This document shows positions 10,997 through 24,530 of a stretch of 64,000 nucleotides of DNA, piece by piece. Under the pieces are notes generated by a model, which had not been told where the DNA came from, ran no database searches, and saw only the letters and a list, made by a program, of their open reading frames with translations. Source of the DNA: Agelaius tricolor (taxonomy: Eukaryota; Chordata; Aves; Passeriformes; Icteridae). The position numbers and the translations under genes were made by a program. The stretch spans positions 26,065,001-26,129,000 of the forward strand of contig JALJCS010000009.1 in assembly GCA_023055355.1 (NCBI GenBank). The letters are read 5' to 3'. The stretch's first letter is position 1; each line of letters starts with the position of its first letter.

Positions 10997-13900
10997 CATT
11001 TAAAGGGAGAGACCACCATTTTGTTATTATGCTGTTATGTGACTACAACTGATCTCAGTGGCTGCATTGACTTCAGTGCATGATATATTCTGCACTGGAG
11101 CCAGATCTAGTGTCTCATCTCAGGACCATGGTGAGCATGGATGACAGCATCTATTGCAGCACACAGGTCCTGCCAGGACAGGATATCTGGAGAGAGTTTC
11201 CCTCCAGACAGCCCCAAAGCCTTCACCCCTTCAAGCATCTCTGGCACAATTATCCTACTGTCTCTTGCCTCTGTCTCCACCCCTACACCAATCCCAATCA
11301 TGAAGCTGCTTATATGTTCCAGCTCTAGTGACAGCTGGAAAATAGTGTGAGAGAGAAGAGCAGGGTGTAGGGAGAAGCGAATTATTTGCTAGAGTCTCCT
11401 GCATATGTAGATAACCTAGGGCAAAGAGAAAGCCAGCTTTAGGGGCAAGATATCCTGAAACTGCTTCAGCAAGGTCAGGTGTCACTCAGCCTCCTGCAGT
11501 GTGGAGCTTTTCTCCCAGGCCTGAATACAGTTGTAGTGGAAGTGGGAGTCTCCCAGCTGAAGGCACTGAGCTATTTTGGTAACGCCAGGCTGTGACAGAC
11601 CCTGGTGTTGTGAACACTTGTGCTCTGTTTGCTTCGTCAGCCTCCCTTCTGAGCCTTTCAGAAATATGTCTTCACAACATCCCTCCCTTTCCTGTCTGAA
11701 GAAAAGTGTGAGAGACTGGAAACATGATTCAGGGGGTTATTTTTTTCTTAGGAGGTGCACATACAAAAGTATTGTTCTTATTTCTTCTTCATATCCTCTT
11801 TTCTTTCGGAACAGCACCTGAAAAATACGAGTCTTCTGATGTACTCTGTATTTTTTCATGCACTGGCTGAACAAATCATCCTTTCTCATACACTCCTAGT
11901 GAGTGCCCACCGCAGTGTTACAGCAGCAGAAGAGCAAAGCAGAGCGGCTGGGAGGGGATGGGGAGTGCAGGCCCATCCAGGGGAGCAAGAGCTCTGGTCT
12001 GATGCAGCCTTTGAATTTCACACCCCATTTGGAGTGACTCAAGCCATTGGAAAGACGAGCATATCCTGCCAAAGGATCAGTACAATCTGCAAGGTAGAAA
12101 AGTAATGCAGGTATTGATGGTCTGGAAAAGGCAGTGATCATGGGAGATTTCAGTTGTGTTGGCTGAGGGCAGTGGCAGATTGGAAGGGTCATGAAATGAG
12201 GACAGGACCATTTTATAGCACTATATAGCACATTCAAAGAGCCCACCCCTTGTCTGGGCTGGTATCCCAGAAAAGACACCAGTGGGAGATGAGTTTGCTG
12301 CAGTCTGGGGAAGGCAAAAGCAGAGCAGTGCAGTCTCCCAGGGGCTCCTCAGGCTCCTCATGAGTGCCTGTGGGTCACTGCCCTGTTGCATGTGCCTGGC
12401 TGAGAACTGCTGGCAGGATCATCCTAATTACGAGCACTGTAATGGTGGCCATATGTCACTGACACCCTCCTTACCTGCTGTGCAGCCTGTAGATTTGTAA
12501 AAGCTGCATGAGTATGCAGGTGCACACTGCCGCATGCATTATTTGTGAGCACTTGACTGTGTGTTTATTCGTGTTCACCATGCTGCTGTCTGTCCATGCA
12601 GTTTGCTGCACAGATAAGCTTTTTCATGTTTACCTGCCTTATCCACCAACCTCAAAGGCTTTCATTTCCTTTAAGATAGAATTGTGAAACATAGCAGTAA
12701 GCATGAAAACTAAGAGCAGAGTACTTGCCATGGTTCTGTACACCTGTCCTAACCCTGGCTGTACATGCTAAACTACAGCTGCATGACAGGGTCAACGATT
12801 TAGTATTTTTAGAGTCAATCATGATAGGTGACAAAATTTCAGAAGTTCCCCAAACTACAGAAGCTCAGGTCAGACTCCAAACTCTTCCACTCCAGCCTCT
12901 CTCTGACATGCTCACTTTTATCTACTGCATTTATCTCTGCTGTACTTGGGCATCTTCCAAGCAAATAAATAATTGGATCCTGCTTCTGTCTCCCCTTCTG
13001 CCCAAGGGACTTAAAGTTAATTTGTGCTGACTGTTGGGCTTTGGGTATGTGGTGGGTTGACCTTGGCTGGATGCCAGACATCCACCAAGCCGCTCTATTG
13101 CTCCACCTCCTCAGGAGGATGGTGCACAGGAAAAAAATAAGATGGAAAAAACTTGTGGGTCAAGATAAAGGCAGTTTGAGAAAGCAAAAGCAAAGGCCAC
13201 TTACAGAAGCAAAGGAAAACAAAATATTTATTTTTACCCTCTAATTGTCACCAGCAGGCAATCTTCAGCCCCTTCTCAGGAAGCTGGGCTTTAGTACATG
13301 TAATGGTTTCTTCAAAAGACAAACATCATAGTAATGAATGCCCCCACCCCTTTCTCTTGGCTTTTATTGCTGGGAAAATGCCTAATGGTATGAATTGTTC
13401 CTTTGGTCAGTTTGGGTCAGATGTCCTGGCTGTGTCCCCTTCCAAGATCTCACTCATCCTCAGCCAACTGGTGAGGGGGAAATGTTGAGACAGCCTTGAT
13501 GCTGTGCCAGCACCCCTCAGCAGTACAAAATACCAGTGTGTTATCAACACCTTTCTAGTTCCCAGTGCAAAGCACAGCACTCTGAGGTCTGCTGTTGGGG
13601 AAATAAACTCCATCTCAGCCAAACCCACTACAGGGGAGAGGCTGCTGTGACAGAATGAACTCGGGGTACATATAGGTACGTGGTCCTTGTGCTGTGAAAT
13701 TCAGTGACCCCATTTCCCATGGGGAGATCTGCAACCATTTGACTGCTATGAGGAGGATTCCTTGTGGCTCTTGGGAGCTCTCCAGGGGATGGCACTGGTA
13801 AACCCATGTTCCCTAGATATTTCTTCAGCAAGCTCCACCTCTGATGCCTGGAGCTGCCTGTACCATAGCTTGAGTGAAATACAGACCCATGGAGAGGGAA

Positions 13901-14039
13901 GTCACTCCTTGCAAGAGGCTGGGATGGGTCTTGGAGTCCACACACAGAGCAGAGCCTATAAGGGACTTGGGAACAAAGAAAATTCACATTTGCCGTGCAG
14001 CATCTCCTGCATGAGACCCAGGGAAGAGGAGGGAAGGAG

Positions 14040-14670
14040 ACTGTTAACTTGAACAGACAAAAGTAATTAGAGGACTAAAATAATAGATTAATGAGCAGGC
14101 AGTGTCAGGGGAACTTATTAATTATCAGTAGAGGATTTCCTTCAGTGTGCAGCCTGGCCGAGGGCATACAAGATAGCAACTAAAACTCAAGTCCCATTTA
14201 AGGGAGTTGCTAAGGAATTAGCAGCACTGGGTGTCTGGAGAGCGATAGCAGAGGTTGACTTAAATGCTTCCTTTGAATCTTGTGTTCTGTGTGGCTCAGG
14301 TAATGGCTGGGGATGAGGGGGATCTGGGAAACACTAGATTGTATCTAACCAATGTTAATAATGGCTCAATAAAAATGCTCTGATAAGAACACATTAAAGT
14401 TGCACCGTTAAGCACTCACAAGCCTGGTAAGGTTAGATTTAAGGTTACAGATGCAACCTTAACTCTTCTCCTGCTGAGTGTACCTTAGCAGGCAGCCTCT
14501 AATTAAGGGGCATTGGGCTATTGCTCAAGTAATATATCATAACATCAGATAATGCTCTCTTTGGCTTCGGACAGGTGCACACAGTGTCTCATAATATTGT
14601 AGGTTTGTAAGTGTGTGCCTGATTAAAAAAAGTCCATTTTAATTGTGGCACTGAGCATACTGCATTAGTT
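14040..14670. promoter_or_regulatory. Candidate conserved non-coding element, TAAT-rich
   Basis: The interval has many homeodomain-type cores (AGTAATTAGAGG, AGATTAATGAG, CTTATTAATTATCAG, CTCTAATTAAGGG, TTTTAATTGTGG). It contains no recognisable repeat and its texture differs from the neighbouring intron. Such islands in introns of neuronal adhesion genes are often enhancers. This is an inference from motif density only. Confidence 0.3.
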
Positions 14671-17600
14671 GTACTGCAACAAAGCTTGGTGGTTTAGAAC
14701 ATGAGGTCCAGTTAGACTGTTCAGATGCAGGGCAATCCACCGCCCGTTCTCTCAAGTCAACATTTCACATGTTAGAAAGCTGTAGTCATGGAAGATGTTG
14801 ACATCAGTTGTGTTGAAAATGGAGCTTTCCTTTTTAAGGACTGATTTCTGCTCATTTATCTCAACATATTGTGGGGTTTTTTGCCTTTCTGAAGCATTCA
14901 GGCTGTTCACATGGTGAGGTAGTACTCTGTCCCATCAGACTGTACCACAAAATAATGCCTTTCATCTATCACCGAGGAGGTAGCTGTTCATATATCAGCA
15001 TGTTTTCCATTTAACATTCCTACATTTACAACTGCAATTCTCGTTGCATGTACTAAGGTTGTGATATAATGGGAAAAAGATAAAATTTAAAGGGCAAATT
15101 TGTTCTTGGAGAGCATTGCAGAAGTGAATGGATTCAGTGGTTTTAAACCAGACATCATAGGTCTAACATCCTTGCTTAACAGCAATGCTGAGTTGTTAGC
15201 CTGCCCATTGAACACAAAGTTCTTTGAGGAGAAGCCATCCCTTCTGCTGTGTAAGTCCTTGAGCAAAAAACCTCTGTCCTTCCCTGCATACCCTTACTGC
15301 AGCAGCCCAAGATTTCTCAGAAGTCAACGTCCATGCATTCGGCAAACGTGATCTGCAGCACTCCTGTTATCCCCCTGCTATCCCACTGCTTCTCCTTGCA
15401 GCTCTGTAAGGAGGCCTGCTTTGGTTGCATTTGGAGCAAATAGCCAGCATTGTTGGACTATGAGGTTTTTCAAATCTGTTGGGCATCATGTGAGCTGGGG
15501 TGCAGATTTGCATGTGAGTTTGAGAGCATCTAAAGCAGTTCAGATGCCCTGAGCTTTATTTATTGCATTTTGGATCGCTATCTAAAGAACAGATGGGGAT
15601 GGCAAAGGCAAGGGCAGCAATTTTAGCAGCAGCTAGAGATCTGTAGATATTTTTAAAGGTTTCCAAATGTGTTTTGTCTGTCCTCAGCAAGACACAATTG
15701 CGTTGTGAGAGCTGTCCCTTAGAGGCCGGTGCAGGCTGGTCAGAGTGGAGCAGACGCTCATCAAGAGTGTTACGTGTGAAAAAGAAAGGTCACATAAGCC
15801 CAGGTGGCCTTCAGGAGACAGGCTGGATGGCCATGGGAGGAAAAGATCTTATGTGCAAGTATGAGAGAACAGCTGTGAGGAGGAAAGGTAGGGAATTTCA
15901 TAGAAAGTCCATAGTATGGTGAAATATGCTGATTAATTTCCACAGACCTGCACAGATCTGAAGTGAGCTAAAAATTTCCTTGCTCGGAGACTTTGGGGAT
16001 CACTGAGCAGAGTTTGTTTAAAAGAAATGAGCTTCATCTGAGAGGTTTTGCAACTTGTGCTAATGAGAGTCTGTCTGTCAAACTTAAGTGGCATCAAGTG
16101 GCCCAGAACAAGGGCTCTTGGGTGTTAAATGGTTCCTACCAAATACCAAGCCCATTATCACGATTGGCTGTTGTAGCCCTCTAAACGGCAAAAGTGATTA
16201 AATTGGTCATTATGAAACACTAAAGATGCATAATTATGAAAAATAAGGTTTGAGTAAGAGATTTCAGCTCACTCACTGCTTTGTATCTCAAGAAAGAATC
16301 AATGTAGAAATGTTTTGAAAGCATCCAAGGGTTGCCCCTTGTCTGGTTTTCTCCTGACAGTCTGGAAATTATGAATGTGTTTGGAAGTTAAGGTATTTTT
16401 CCAGTCTCTAGGCAGATATAAAAGCTGGAGACTGAATGTCCCAAGTTCCCCCCTCTGCATGAATGTGTTTCATTGTCCAGTCTCTCCCCTCTCTTTGCTA
16501 AGGTGAGGTCCAGTGCACAACTTCCCTTGCTCACCCTGGCACATCAAGCACTCTTGCCTTTTCTGGGAGGGAGAGAGGGATTTAAATTCTCAAAGTGTCA
16601 AGCTCAGGCAGTGCTGCTGGCATGGGCATAGGTATGTTTTCTTCTCCTAGGGAATCCTCAACTGTTCCAGAGTGCTCTTCTCCTTGCCATGGAGAGAGGC
16701 TTTCTAGGAGGCAGTTTAACAAAGGTGTGTTGCAAAAACGGAGTGTTAGGCTTTGGTCACTGTGAATATTCAGTGCAGAGGACTGATGGAACTCAATTGA
16801 TGGATTGATGGACTCAGTATTGATGGAACTCTCTACAGATGGGCAAGGGAGTTGAACTAAGAGTTGCAGAGCTGTCACACATTGTTGACCATAGGGTGTT
16901 GTAGTGGTGCTGCTTCAGAGCACCCTTCAAATGTTGTTCTCCAATTAAAAGGCTGGAATAGCACCAGGCACAGAGCAGAATGTAAGCACAGGGGTTCTCT
17001 GGCACAGCTCAATCTATCCAGACTTCCTAAAGTTCTGATGTTCCTGGTTTGCACAGACCTTCAGCAGGAATAGATTATTTATTCATTTTACTGTCTTTTT
17101 AGTTCTCTCCCTCTTTACTGCCACCCAACCCTAGAAGAGTTTTATAGCCTCTTTAGAAAGAGTAATAGTGGTTCTGAGTTATGTACAGCCCCTGGGGCCC
17201 TCTGTTCTCCTTGGGCTGCTGCTTCTCACCAGGTGTGCAGTTGCTGAGCCACCGAGCCAAGTGCTTGTTTCTCTTGTCGAAACTAAGTGGTCACTGGGGA
17301 TGTGCTGATATTTACATTCCATTATTCCTGTATGAGATATGTAATGGACTAGGAGATCACACCCAAAACTCTTCTGACCATTCATCTCCTTCATCTGTCT
17401 GTCTCTGCTCACCTTCCTTCCTCATGTGACAGCTGATGTTGAGTATCTTTCAGGAACTTGATTTGTTTGTAGATCAAATGCTTTTAAAAATGATCAGACA
17501 TTGCTTGGCATCAGAGTGTGTCATTTTAAGCTGTAGTTGCTTTTAAGAAAATACTCTCTGCGTGTCATTTATGGCATTATTCATATCCCAGAAGACAAGT

Positions 17601-20079
17601 AATGTCATCTGCATATCAATGTGAGGTTGTGCGGGCCAGTAGTCTGCTGGTTTGCCATATAAAGTTGTGTTTTCCTCAGTACTCCTGTGGCTGCCATAGT
17701 CAAAATAAAATGTACCGTGTCTTAAATGGAAAGCCAGCTATCTCTGCTTTTTGAAGGGGCTGCATTCTTCACAGAGATAGAGTTGTAACACTCCTCTTGG
17801 CACCTACCTGTGCCTCCAAACCTACTGCTACTCAGCCAAATCTGACCTGTCTAAAAAACTACTTGAGTTAATTTAAACAGAGTGAGATGCATCCTGAAAA
17901 GTTTCGGATCACTCTTGAGGTGCTGATAAGAGGACAAGTTGTGAAAATGATTTGATTTCAATCCTTAGATGTTTTAAGTCTTTTTCTAATTTTTTTCACA
18001 GCTTCTTGCAATTTACACAAACTTGCTGGCTTAAATCCACAGTTGTACAGGAAAAGATTATTCTCTGTAAGGGTGAATGTTTCCATGAATTCTGTTTATG
18101 GGAATGCAGAAGAATTTTGTTATTGCAGATCTCTTTCAGAAAACACAGTGACCACTATGAAGTTCTTTGCTCACACAGTAGCTTGTAGGCCTTTTTAAAA
18201 ATGTCTACATTTAAATTTCTCTGAAATCATGAATAAATTTGTCTAAATTTCCCATGCTATTGGCCTAGCTTATGCTAAGTAGTAAGAGGGTTGTGGTTGT
18301 CATTGTCTATGAATTTGACACTATGGGTGTTTGTATCAGGACCTAGCTCACTTGAGGATTAGGTTGTCTCAGTGAAAACACTTCTTTGCAGAAAAAAAAA
18401 AAAAATAGCCCAGATGCCTTGAAGGCCTTAATTTGTGTTCAGGGACCAGTTTTTCACAAAGTTATGTACTAGAGAGCTTGCAGGAAAGAATGAGTCAAAA
18501 ACTGATCTGGATTTCACATGTGGGACATTTTCCCTGCATATTTCATCTTATCATTTGGCCTGTAAGCCCCAACTGCAGGTTAATCAGTTGCTCTTGACAA
18601 GGATGGCTTGGATGACAAAAAGTGTGTGTGTGGAAAACTCAGGTTTTTAACCAAAGAGATTTTTGTATCATTTGGAAAGGCCTCAAGACTTCCTCAAAGT
18701 TTACAGCCTTCATGGCCAGCATTTCAGTGTATGGGAGTTGTACCTAGTGAGGGAAACTGCATGTTTTCACCCCCAAATTGAATATAATATTGGCAAACAT
18801 TGCCCTGTGACTGTGGTCCGACTGATATTTGCTGTCATTTTGCTGAACTTTATCACATCACTCCATTTTGCAATTCCTGTTTTAATCTCGTGGTTATACA
18901 ATGTCAATAAATCTAGGTGGGAATGTTGCAAATTCCTGTTTCCACCTGTCAAACCCTAGCTTGGAAATTCAATTTTAAGGTTGTAAATAGAATCCACTTG
19001 GACTTGTCTTCACATTGCTGTGGCAAATGGTGTGCATTGCCTTTATGATGCTGGAAATAGCTTCACAAGGAGACAGCCTTGTTCTGGAGAGCTGGCCAGG
19101 AGAGACTTTTTGAAAGTGACTTTAAATATAAGAGTACCATCAAAATACTAATGACAGCAAAGGCTATTAGTTTAGCTAGATAGTCTGCAAACTCAAAGAC
19201 CCCCCCTCCTAGCTCTTGTTTGGTAGACATCAACCTAGCAGAGGAATAGCAGACTTACCCCTCTGTTACTTGGCTGTTCCCTCTCTGACCATTTGTAATG
19301 TATGCTTTCTTCTCTCCAGAATTCCCCATGTCAGGAAAAGAAAATGGAGAAAGGAACCCTTGTCGATAGCTCTTCCATCAAAGCCTGCCTCATTTATATG
19401 CAGGCAATAACTAAATGATGCCTGTGGGGAAAGGCAACAGAGACAGGCCTGGTTGAGCAGTTTTAAGCAATCCTTTCCCATATGCATTTTTCAAGTGTTC
19501 TGAAGGCCGTTTTAAAAGGTAACTTTACTTTAAATTCCTGGACTTGCAGGAGTGTGAAGAAGCAGGATTATTAAAACCATGCAGCCCCCTTAAGTATCTG
19601 AAAGAGAGTGCAGCTTGTACTGAGGTGTTGCACAGGAAGATAAGAACATTTGCTGCCTCAAGATGCTGTTCCCTAAATGGGTCTGGCAGTCTCCAAAGCA
19701 TTTGTCCTATAAATGTGGTGCTCGGGACAGGAATATAGCTGGAACCTCTTCTCTTGCCAGGAGCTGGAAACTTTGGGGCTATGAGAGTGAAGGAGCAATA
19801 ATTGTCAAAGAGCTTGGAGCAGATGCCCATGGGGGAAAGAAGGCTTTGCTGCAGGATGCCTGTCTCAAGGAGGAGCCCCACACGTGGTGATTCACAATCA
19901 GCATCCTCAAGAATGAGGCTCCCTCTGCTTCTGCTTTCTTAGGTCATTAAATAAGCACTGCTCTGGCACTTGTCTTTTCTCCTCATATCAACATCAGAAA
20001 CCAATATTCATAGCCTCTAACATCCTTTCCCCCGCTCAGTGCTGGCAGCTGTTCTCTCACCCCCTTCCTGCACTTGAGA
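14671..20079. other. Intron stretch with nothing recognised
   Basis: One A14 run at 18392. A small TAAT-rich patch lies at 16190-16250 (GATTAAATTGGTCATTATG and GATGCATAATTATG). Otherwise this is unique-looking non-coding sequence with short chance ORFs. Confidence 0.55.
18392..18405. repeat. A14 homopolymer
   Basis: Run of 14 A; no flanking element recognised. Confidence 0.88.
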
Positions 20080-20519
20080 TACCTGCTGCAGTAATGGGAT
20101 CCTCCTGCAAGCTCTTTAATTGAAAGGAATTTCTGTCTGGCCTGAAGATGTCAGGAGGCTGATGGAGACGTGTCTCTATAAAATGAGGCTTGATCTACAG
20201 TGCAACAGGCAGCGTCTGGATCACTGAGAATCCTTCACACTCGCTGGCTTCATCCAGCTTTTGGAGGCTGGGGGGGCGTTAATTAAGGTGCGTCTGTCAG
20301 GGTGTGGGTGCTGGAGACCCCTCTGGCTCAGCTGCCAGCTCTCCCTCTGTAGCTCAGCCTGCGAGATGCCATTGCTTCCTTTCCACATGGTGCGTCCCCT
20401 TGCCTGCTGTGCCACTTCCATTTCTGATTCCCATCAATTTGAAACAGAGCCCTGCTGACCCTGCTGACCGCTGCTCATACATCTCCCGGCATGGTTAATA
20501 ATAATGGCCTCTGTGGGAA
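20080..20519. promoter_or_regulatory. Candidate non-coding element with locally raised CpG
   Basis: About ten CpGs fall within 20160-20510, in GACGTG, GGGGCGTTAATTAAGGTGCG, CCTGCGAG, GACCGC and CCCGG contexts. Most of the intron is CpG-poor. TTTAATTGAAAGG and GTTAATTAAGG add homeodomain-like cores. It is too weak for a CpG island; retention of CpG could reflect constraint. Confidence 0.28.
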
Positions 20520-21180
20520 ATGATGGGCTGAGACAGGGGAAGGACATAATGATGCTCTCGCTGGGGGTAGGCAGAAAGAGGAAAGTGAAGTGACAAGCAG
20601 CTAAACAGCAAGAGAGGGGTATGATGATAAAAACAAACAAACCTGCAAACGTCTAAAACTCCACAGCGATGGCATTCCTGAAACAAATGGGGAGAGACAA
20701 GCTTGAGTCCCTAAGGGAGAGAAGAGGGGGAAAAAAGAGAGAGAGAGAGGAAAGCGAGCAGAGAATCAGCCAATAATTGAAATGGCATCATGGAAAAAAA
20801 GAACTGGAAAGCACAGACAGGCTTGGAATTGGCAGGTGGCAAAGAAAGAGGATGAAAGACAGAGAAAGAACATGGAGGAAGGAAGATGTGGATGTAGGGA
20901 GTGAAACAGGAGAGTGGAGGGGATGGCTATAAGGACTTAACAAAGGAAAATAGGCAAAAAACAGGAGGTGGAGGAGCATAGAGGGGAAGGGAGGGGAGAG
21001 ACCCATACATTGACAGAGGAAGAAAAGCAGAAGGGTACCGAATCAGGGTAGAGAAAGAAGAGAAAACAAGCTATTTGGGCTTAGAAAGAGGGAGGAAAGG
21101 AGAAAGAAGTGGAAGAAGGAGTTAAAGAGCAAGTTGAAAAGCCCCAGATCTGTGCCAATAAAGCTCACCAGAGACACAAA
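20520..21180. repeat. Long purine-rich (GA/GAA) tract
   Basis: Over roughly 650 bases the + strand is about 80% A/G in the lines I counted. GAGAGAGAGAGAGG lies near 20737-20750, and many GGAAGAAGGA, AGAAAGAAG and GGGGAAGGGAGGGG words occur. It is not a clean microsatellite but a degenerate polypurine tract. The - strand ORFs across it (for example 20788-21006, rich in S, L, P and F) are by-products of the composition. Confidence 0.85.
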
Positions 21181-22132
21181 AACGAGGGTTTGGAAACCTG
21201 ATGACGCCTGATTTTGCAAGGCTTCATCAGTCCCCATCAGCTGCTTGGAATCCCAGTGTAAATTCCAGGGAAGTGTATTTCATTTTTGAGTAAGCAGAGT
21301 TTGATTTTGATGGAAAAGTTTTTGGCCCAGCACTGCAGCCCCTCCACCCATGGCAGACAGCAAGCAGATTTTTTGTGGATATTACCATAGCAATAGAGTG
21401 ACCCCAGCAAGGAAAGCAGCAGGCATCTCTTGGTTGGGCAGAGCAGCCACTTCCCTGCTCAATGTTTGCTGGGTAATTGTCCCTAGTGCCTGATGCTGTG
21501 GCAGAAGAATGTTTCTTTCTGTTGGTAAAGCAGATCAGTGCTGACATCATGCACTGTCAGAGATGTTGCTCTGATGTGCAAACAGTTGCTTCTGCCCTTG
21601 GCGCTTATCAATAACCAATTATGTGTTCATCTGTGTTTCCTGGCTCACAATTTTTTTACCTCCACACAGAGGAAATCAGAGAAGATGGTTAAATTTCCTC
21701 TCCATAATTTCTGTCCCTCAGCTGTGGCTGGGAGGAAGCTGAGTGAGCTTGTTGGAACAGCACTGCCTTTGCTGTGCTGCAGGGAGGTTAGCCAGAGCAC
21801 AGGGGTGAGCTGTGGCTGCTCAGGCAGAAGTGTGTGGGCAGATCTTTGGCAGGATTCACCACTCTTCTTAGGAACTGAAGGCTGCTTTGCAAGCAGTCTT
21901 CTGTGGTCCTTCACTGAAACACTGGCACTCGTGTCCTGGGTTCTGTGCTCACAGCTGGCTCTGCCCTTCTGTGTGACACTGCATAAGCCAAGGATCTTTA
22001 TGAGCACCCTTTTCTCTTCCCCAAAATAAATGTTTCCATCAGACATGAGAATTTTAGATTTAATGTATTTCTAAGGCACTTATGGTTTTTTGATGAGATG
22101 GAACAGATAGGCATTTATAGTGAGCACAAAAA
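21181..22132. other. Intron stretch with long chance ORFs
   Basis: A 163-codon + strand frame (21538-22029) and a 133-codon - strand frame (21645-22046) overlap almost completely. Neither contains a recognisable domain, and the + frame lies just before a CR1 insertion. I see no splice or promoter context and treat both as chance. Confidence 0.55.
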
Positions 22133-22670
22133 TAGAATCATAGAATCATCAAGATTGGAAGAGACCTTTTAAGATCATGAAGCCCAGCCATCCACCCAGT
22201 ACTACCATTGTATCTACACCAGTAGGTATACCAGTAAACCACATCACCTATTGCCAGATCCAGGCACCTCCAGGGATGATGACTCCACCACCTTCCTAGG
22301 CAACCTTTTCCAATCTCTAACCACTCTAACAGTGGTTTGTTTTGGTATTTTTTCCTAATGTCTCATTTTTCCCTGTCTCAGTTTAAGGCCATTTCCACTG
22401 ATGCTCTTACTGCAGGCATGGTGGAAGAGACCAGCCCCCACCTGTCTACAGCCTCCTTTCAGGCAGCTGCAGAGAGGGATAGGGTGCCCCCTGAGCCTCT
22501 TCTTCTCAAGACTAAACAAACCCAGCTCCCTCAGCTACTCCTCATAAGATGTCTTCTAAGCCTTTCACAAGTGTTCCTGACCTTCACTGAACATGCTCCA
22601 GCACCCCAATGTCTTTTTTAAGGGGAGGGGCCCAAAACTGAAAGCAATGGTTTAGTTTGGGGTCACAGGT
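22133..22670 (-). mobile_element. CR1 LINE 3' end with tail (antisense)
   Basis: The copy begins on the + strand with ATAGAATCATAGAATCATCA, the reverse complement of the CR1 TTCTATGA-type terminal repeat. It then runs through the usual CR1 order: GGAAGAGACCTTTTAAGATC, CACCACCTTCCTAGGCAACC, TTTTCCTAATGTCTCA, CAGTTTAAGGCCATT, CCCTGAGCCTCTTCTTCTCA, GCTCCCTCAGCTACTCCTCA and a GGGCCCAAAACTG-like block. The insertion is on the - strand, 5'-truncated and noticeably mutated, with no intact reverse-transcriptase frame. It is the clearest repeat in the window. Confidence 0.93.
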
Positions 22671-24530
22671 GCAAATGCATGTAAAAATACAAAATTTGCT
22701 TACTTCAGGTCTTCCATTGGTCAAATTGAGGCACAAGAACAAGTCTGAAAAGCAACAAGAAAAACAGAAAAACAGAAAAAAAAGTATTTTTAAAAGATCT
22801 GCATCAATATTCATGGAACTATTTTTCGTTGCTACCCTTTTTCACAGCTTTTTTTTCCAACTCCTTAGAAACCACTCTTATCCCTCCCATCTTTGCCATT
22901 TCAGCTTCCACCTCTCTCATGCAGTGCTCAAATAAGCTCATTATTTTTTTCTTTTCTGGAAAAGATGAGACTCGTTAGTATCAAATACAAGTGGTTGTGG
23001 CACAGAGAAAAAGAGGAACCTGGGTGAGCCTCCTGGCTGGCATTCAGATGCAGAGATTTGGTTTTCAATTAGATAATGCTCTCTGAAAACAGGACTGCTG
23101 GAGCACATGGGACAATATTGACTGAAGCACAAACCAATTCAGTGGGTGACCTTCATGCTCTTGCTGTGTAGCCAGTGAGGATGGCTGGCGTGTAAATGCC
23201 ACCCTATCGGTATTCATTCCGTGTGACTTGTAACCAACCCGCAGCAGGGAATGGATGAAAGGCAGCATTCAGGTATGTAATGTGATTATCAGGTGATACA
23301 TCAGACTGTGATTCCACAAAGCCAAAGGGTCAACAGGACTGGAAAATGTATTTTGCAGCTTCTGGGAAGATGAATTTTTTTAAAGATTATAGTGTCCTCA
23401 GTATAAAATGAATAAATAAGTACCTCAAATAAAGAGATATTGTGTAACATAGTTCCCACCTCTCCTCAGCTGACCAGCAGGCTTCCAGTGAGACTGCTAA
23501 CTGTGTAGACACCATTGTTCATATTTAATCTGGTTTGTGTTTGCACGTATGAAATGAGAGCAAAGTTCTGGCCTCTTCACCATTTGGGGCATAGAGGAAT
23601 TGGGGGGTCCATACCCCTTAGCACTTTGAGATGATGGCCTCCCTCACTGAGATCTCAAGATACTCTCCTGTTGGCAGTCACTGTGTCTGGACTCCCAGGG
23701 GTAAAGGCAGGGCTGCCAGTCTGTCTGTCAGTCCGGGCTCCTCTCACTAGCATGCCTAGGGGAGGTTTTGTGCTGGGCATTTACATCCTTACCAGCCTGC
23801 CAAAGGTTCAAGTCAAATCACCTTTGCCTTACAGAATAATGTACTTTTTCTCAGCAGTCAGCCTTTACTTGACCTTTGACTGGATGACCTGACTTCCTCA
23901 CATATAGGAGGATGAGAATGGAGACTGTTATTACAACTGGCTGAAGTTGTGCTGATTAAAGTTTTAGCAAAACACACTCAACTGTTTGCTCCAGAGAGAC
24001 TACAGCTGTGGTAATGCAATAAATCATTAACATCAACCTATTAAAATGGGTTCCCAGGCATTCACACTGCTTCTGCTGAACTCTGGTGTGAGGAATAGCC
24101 TATGATGCCAATTCCTGTCTCAAAAATCATCTGTGTGATCTCACCAGTACCATTGTTCAGGCTGCTTGAGAAAAACCAACAGGTTCAAAAAGGGGGAGGC
24201 AACAACAGACACAGACAGAAGGTTTCTGGTTTGTAAATGGACACAGATGCCCAAAAAAAGCTGGGAGCCATTATCACAAGGCACCCAGAATAGCTTTTGC
24301 TGCAGTCAGTGAGAGCAGCTTTTAAGACAGACACTTTCTTTTCTCACAGCTCAAAGAGCAAATAACAAAAAGAAGTAAACCTCAGAGCAGAGAAATGACC
24401 TCTGAATTTTCTCAGGGAAAAAAAAAAGGATCTCTTGAACTGAAAAAAAGACGTCGCTGAGCTTTGTGAAGAAATACTCCTTCCATTGAGGGAAAAAAGG
24501 AAATGTGATAAGATTTTGCTGTAGCTAAAT

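Larger units (their letters stand above)
3010..14039. other. Intron stretch with only simple repeats seen
   Basis: Apart from the homopolymers at 4341, 4703, 8916, 9079 and 10984 I recognise nothing here. Short ORFs (up to 131 codons, 8590-8985 on the - strand) overlap ORFs on the other strand and show no domain, start context or codon pattern of a gene. Confidence 0.6.

Noticed and set aside
21538..22029. 163-codon + strand open frame
   Set aside because: Overlapped almost fully by a 133-codon frame on the other strand; no recognisable domain.
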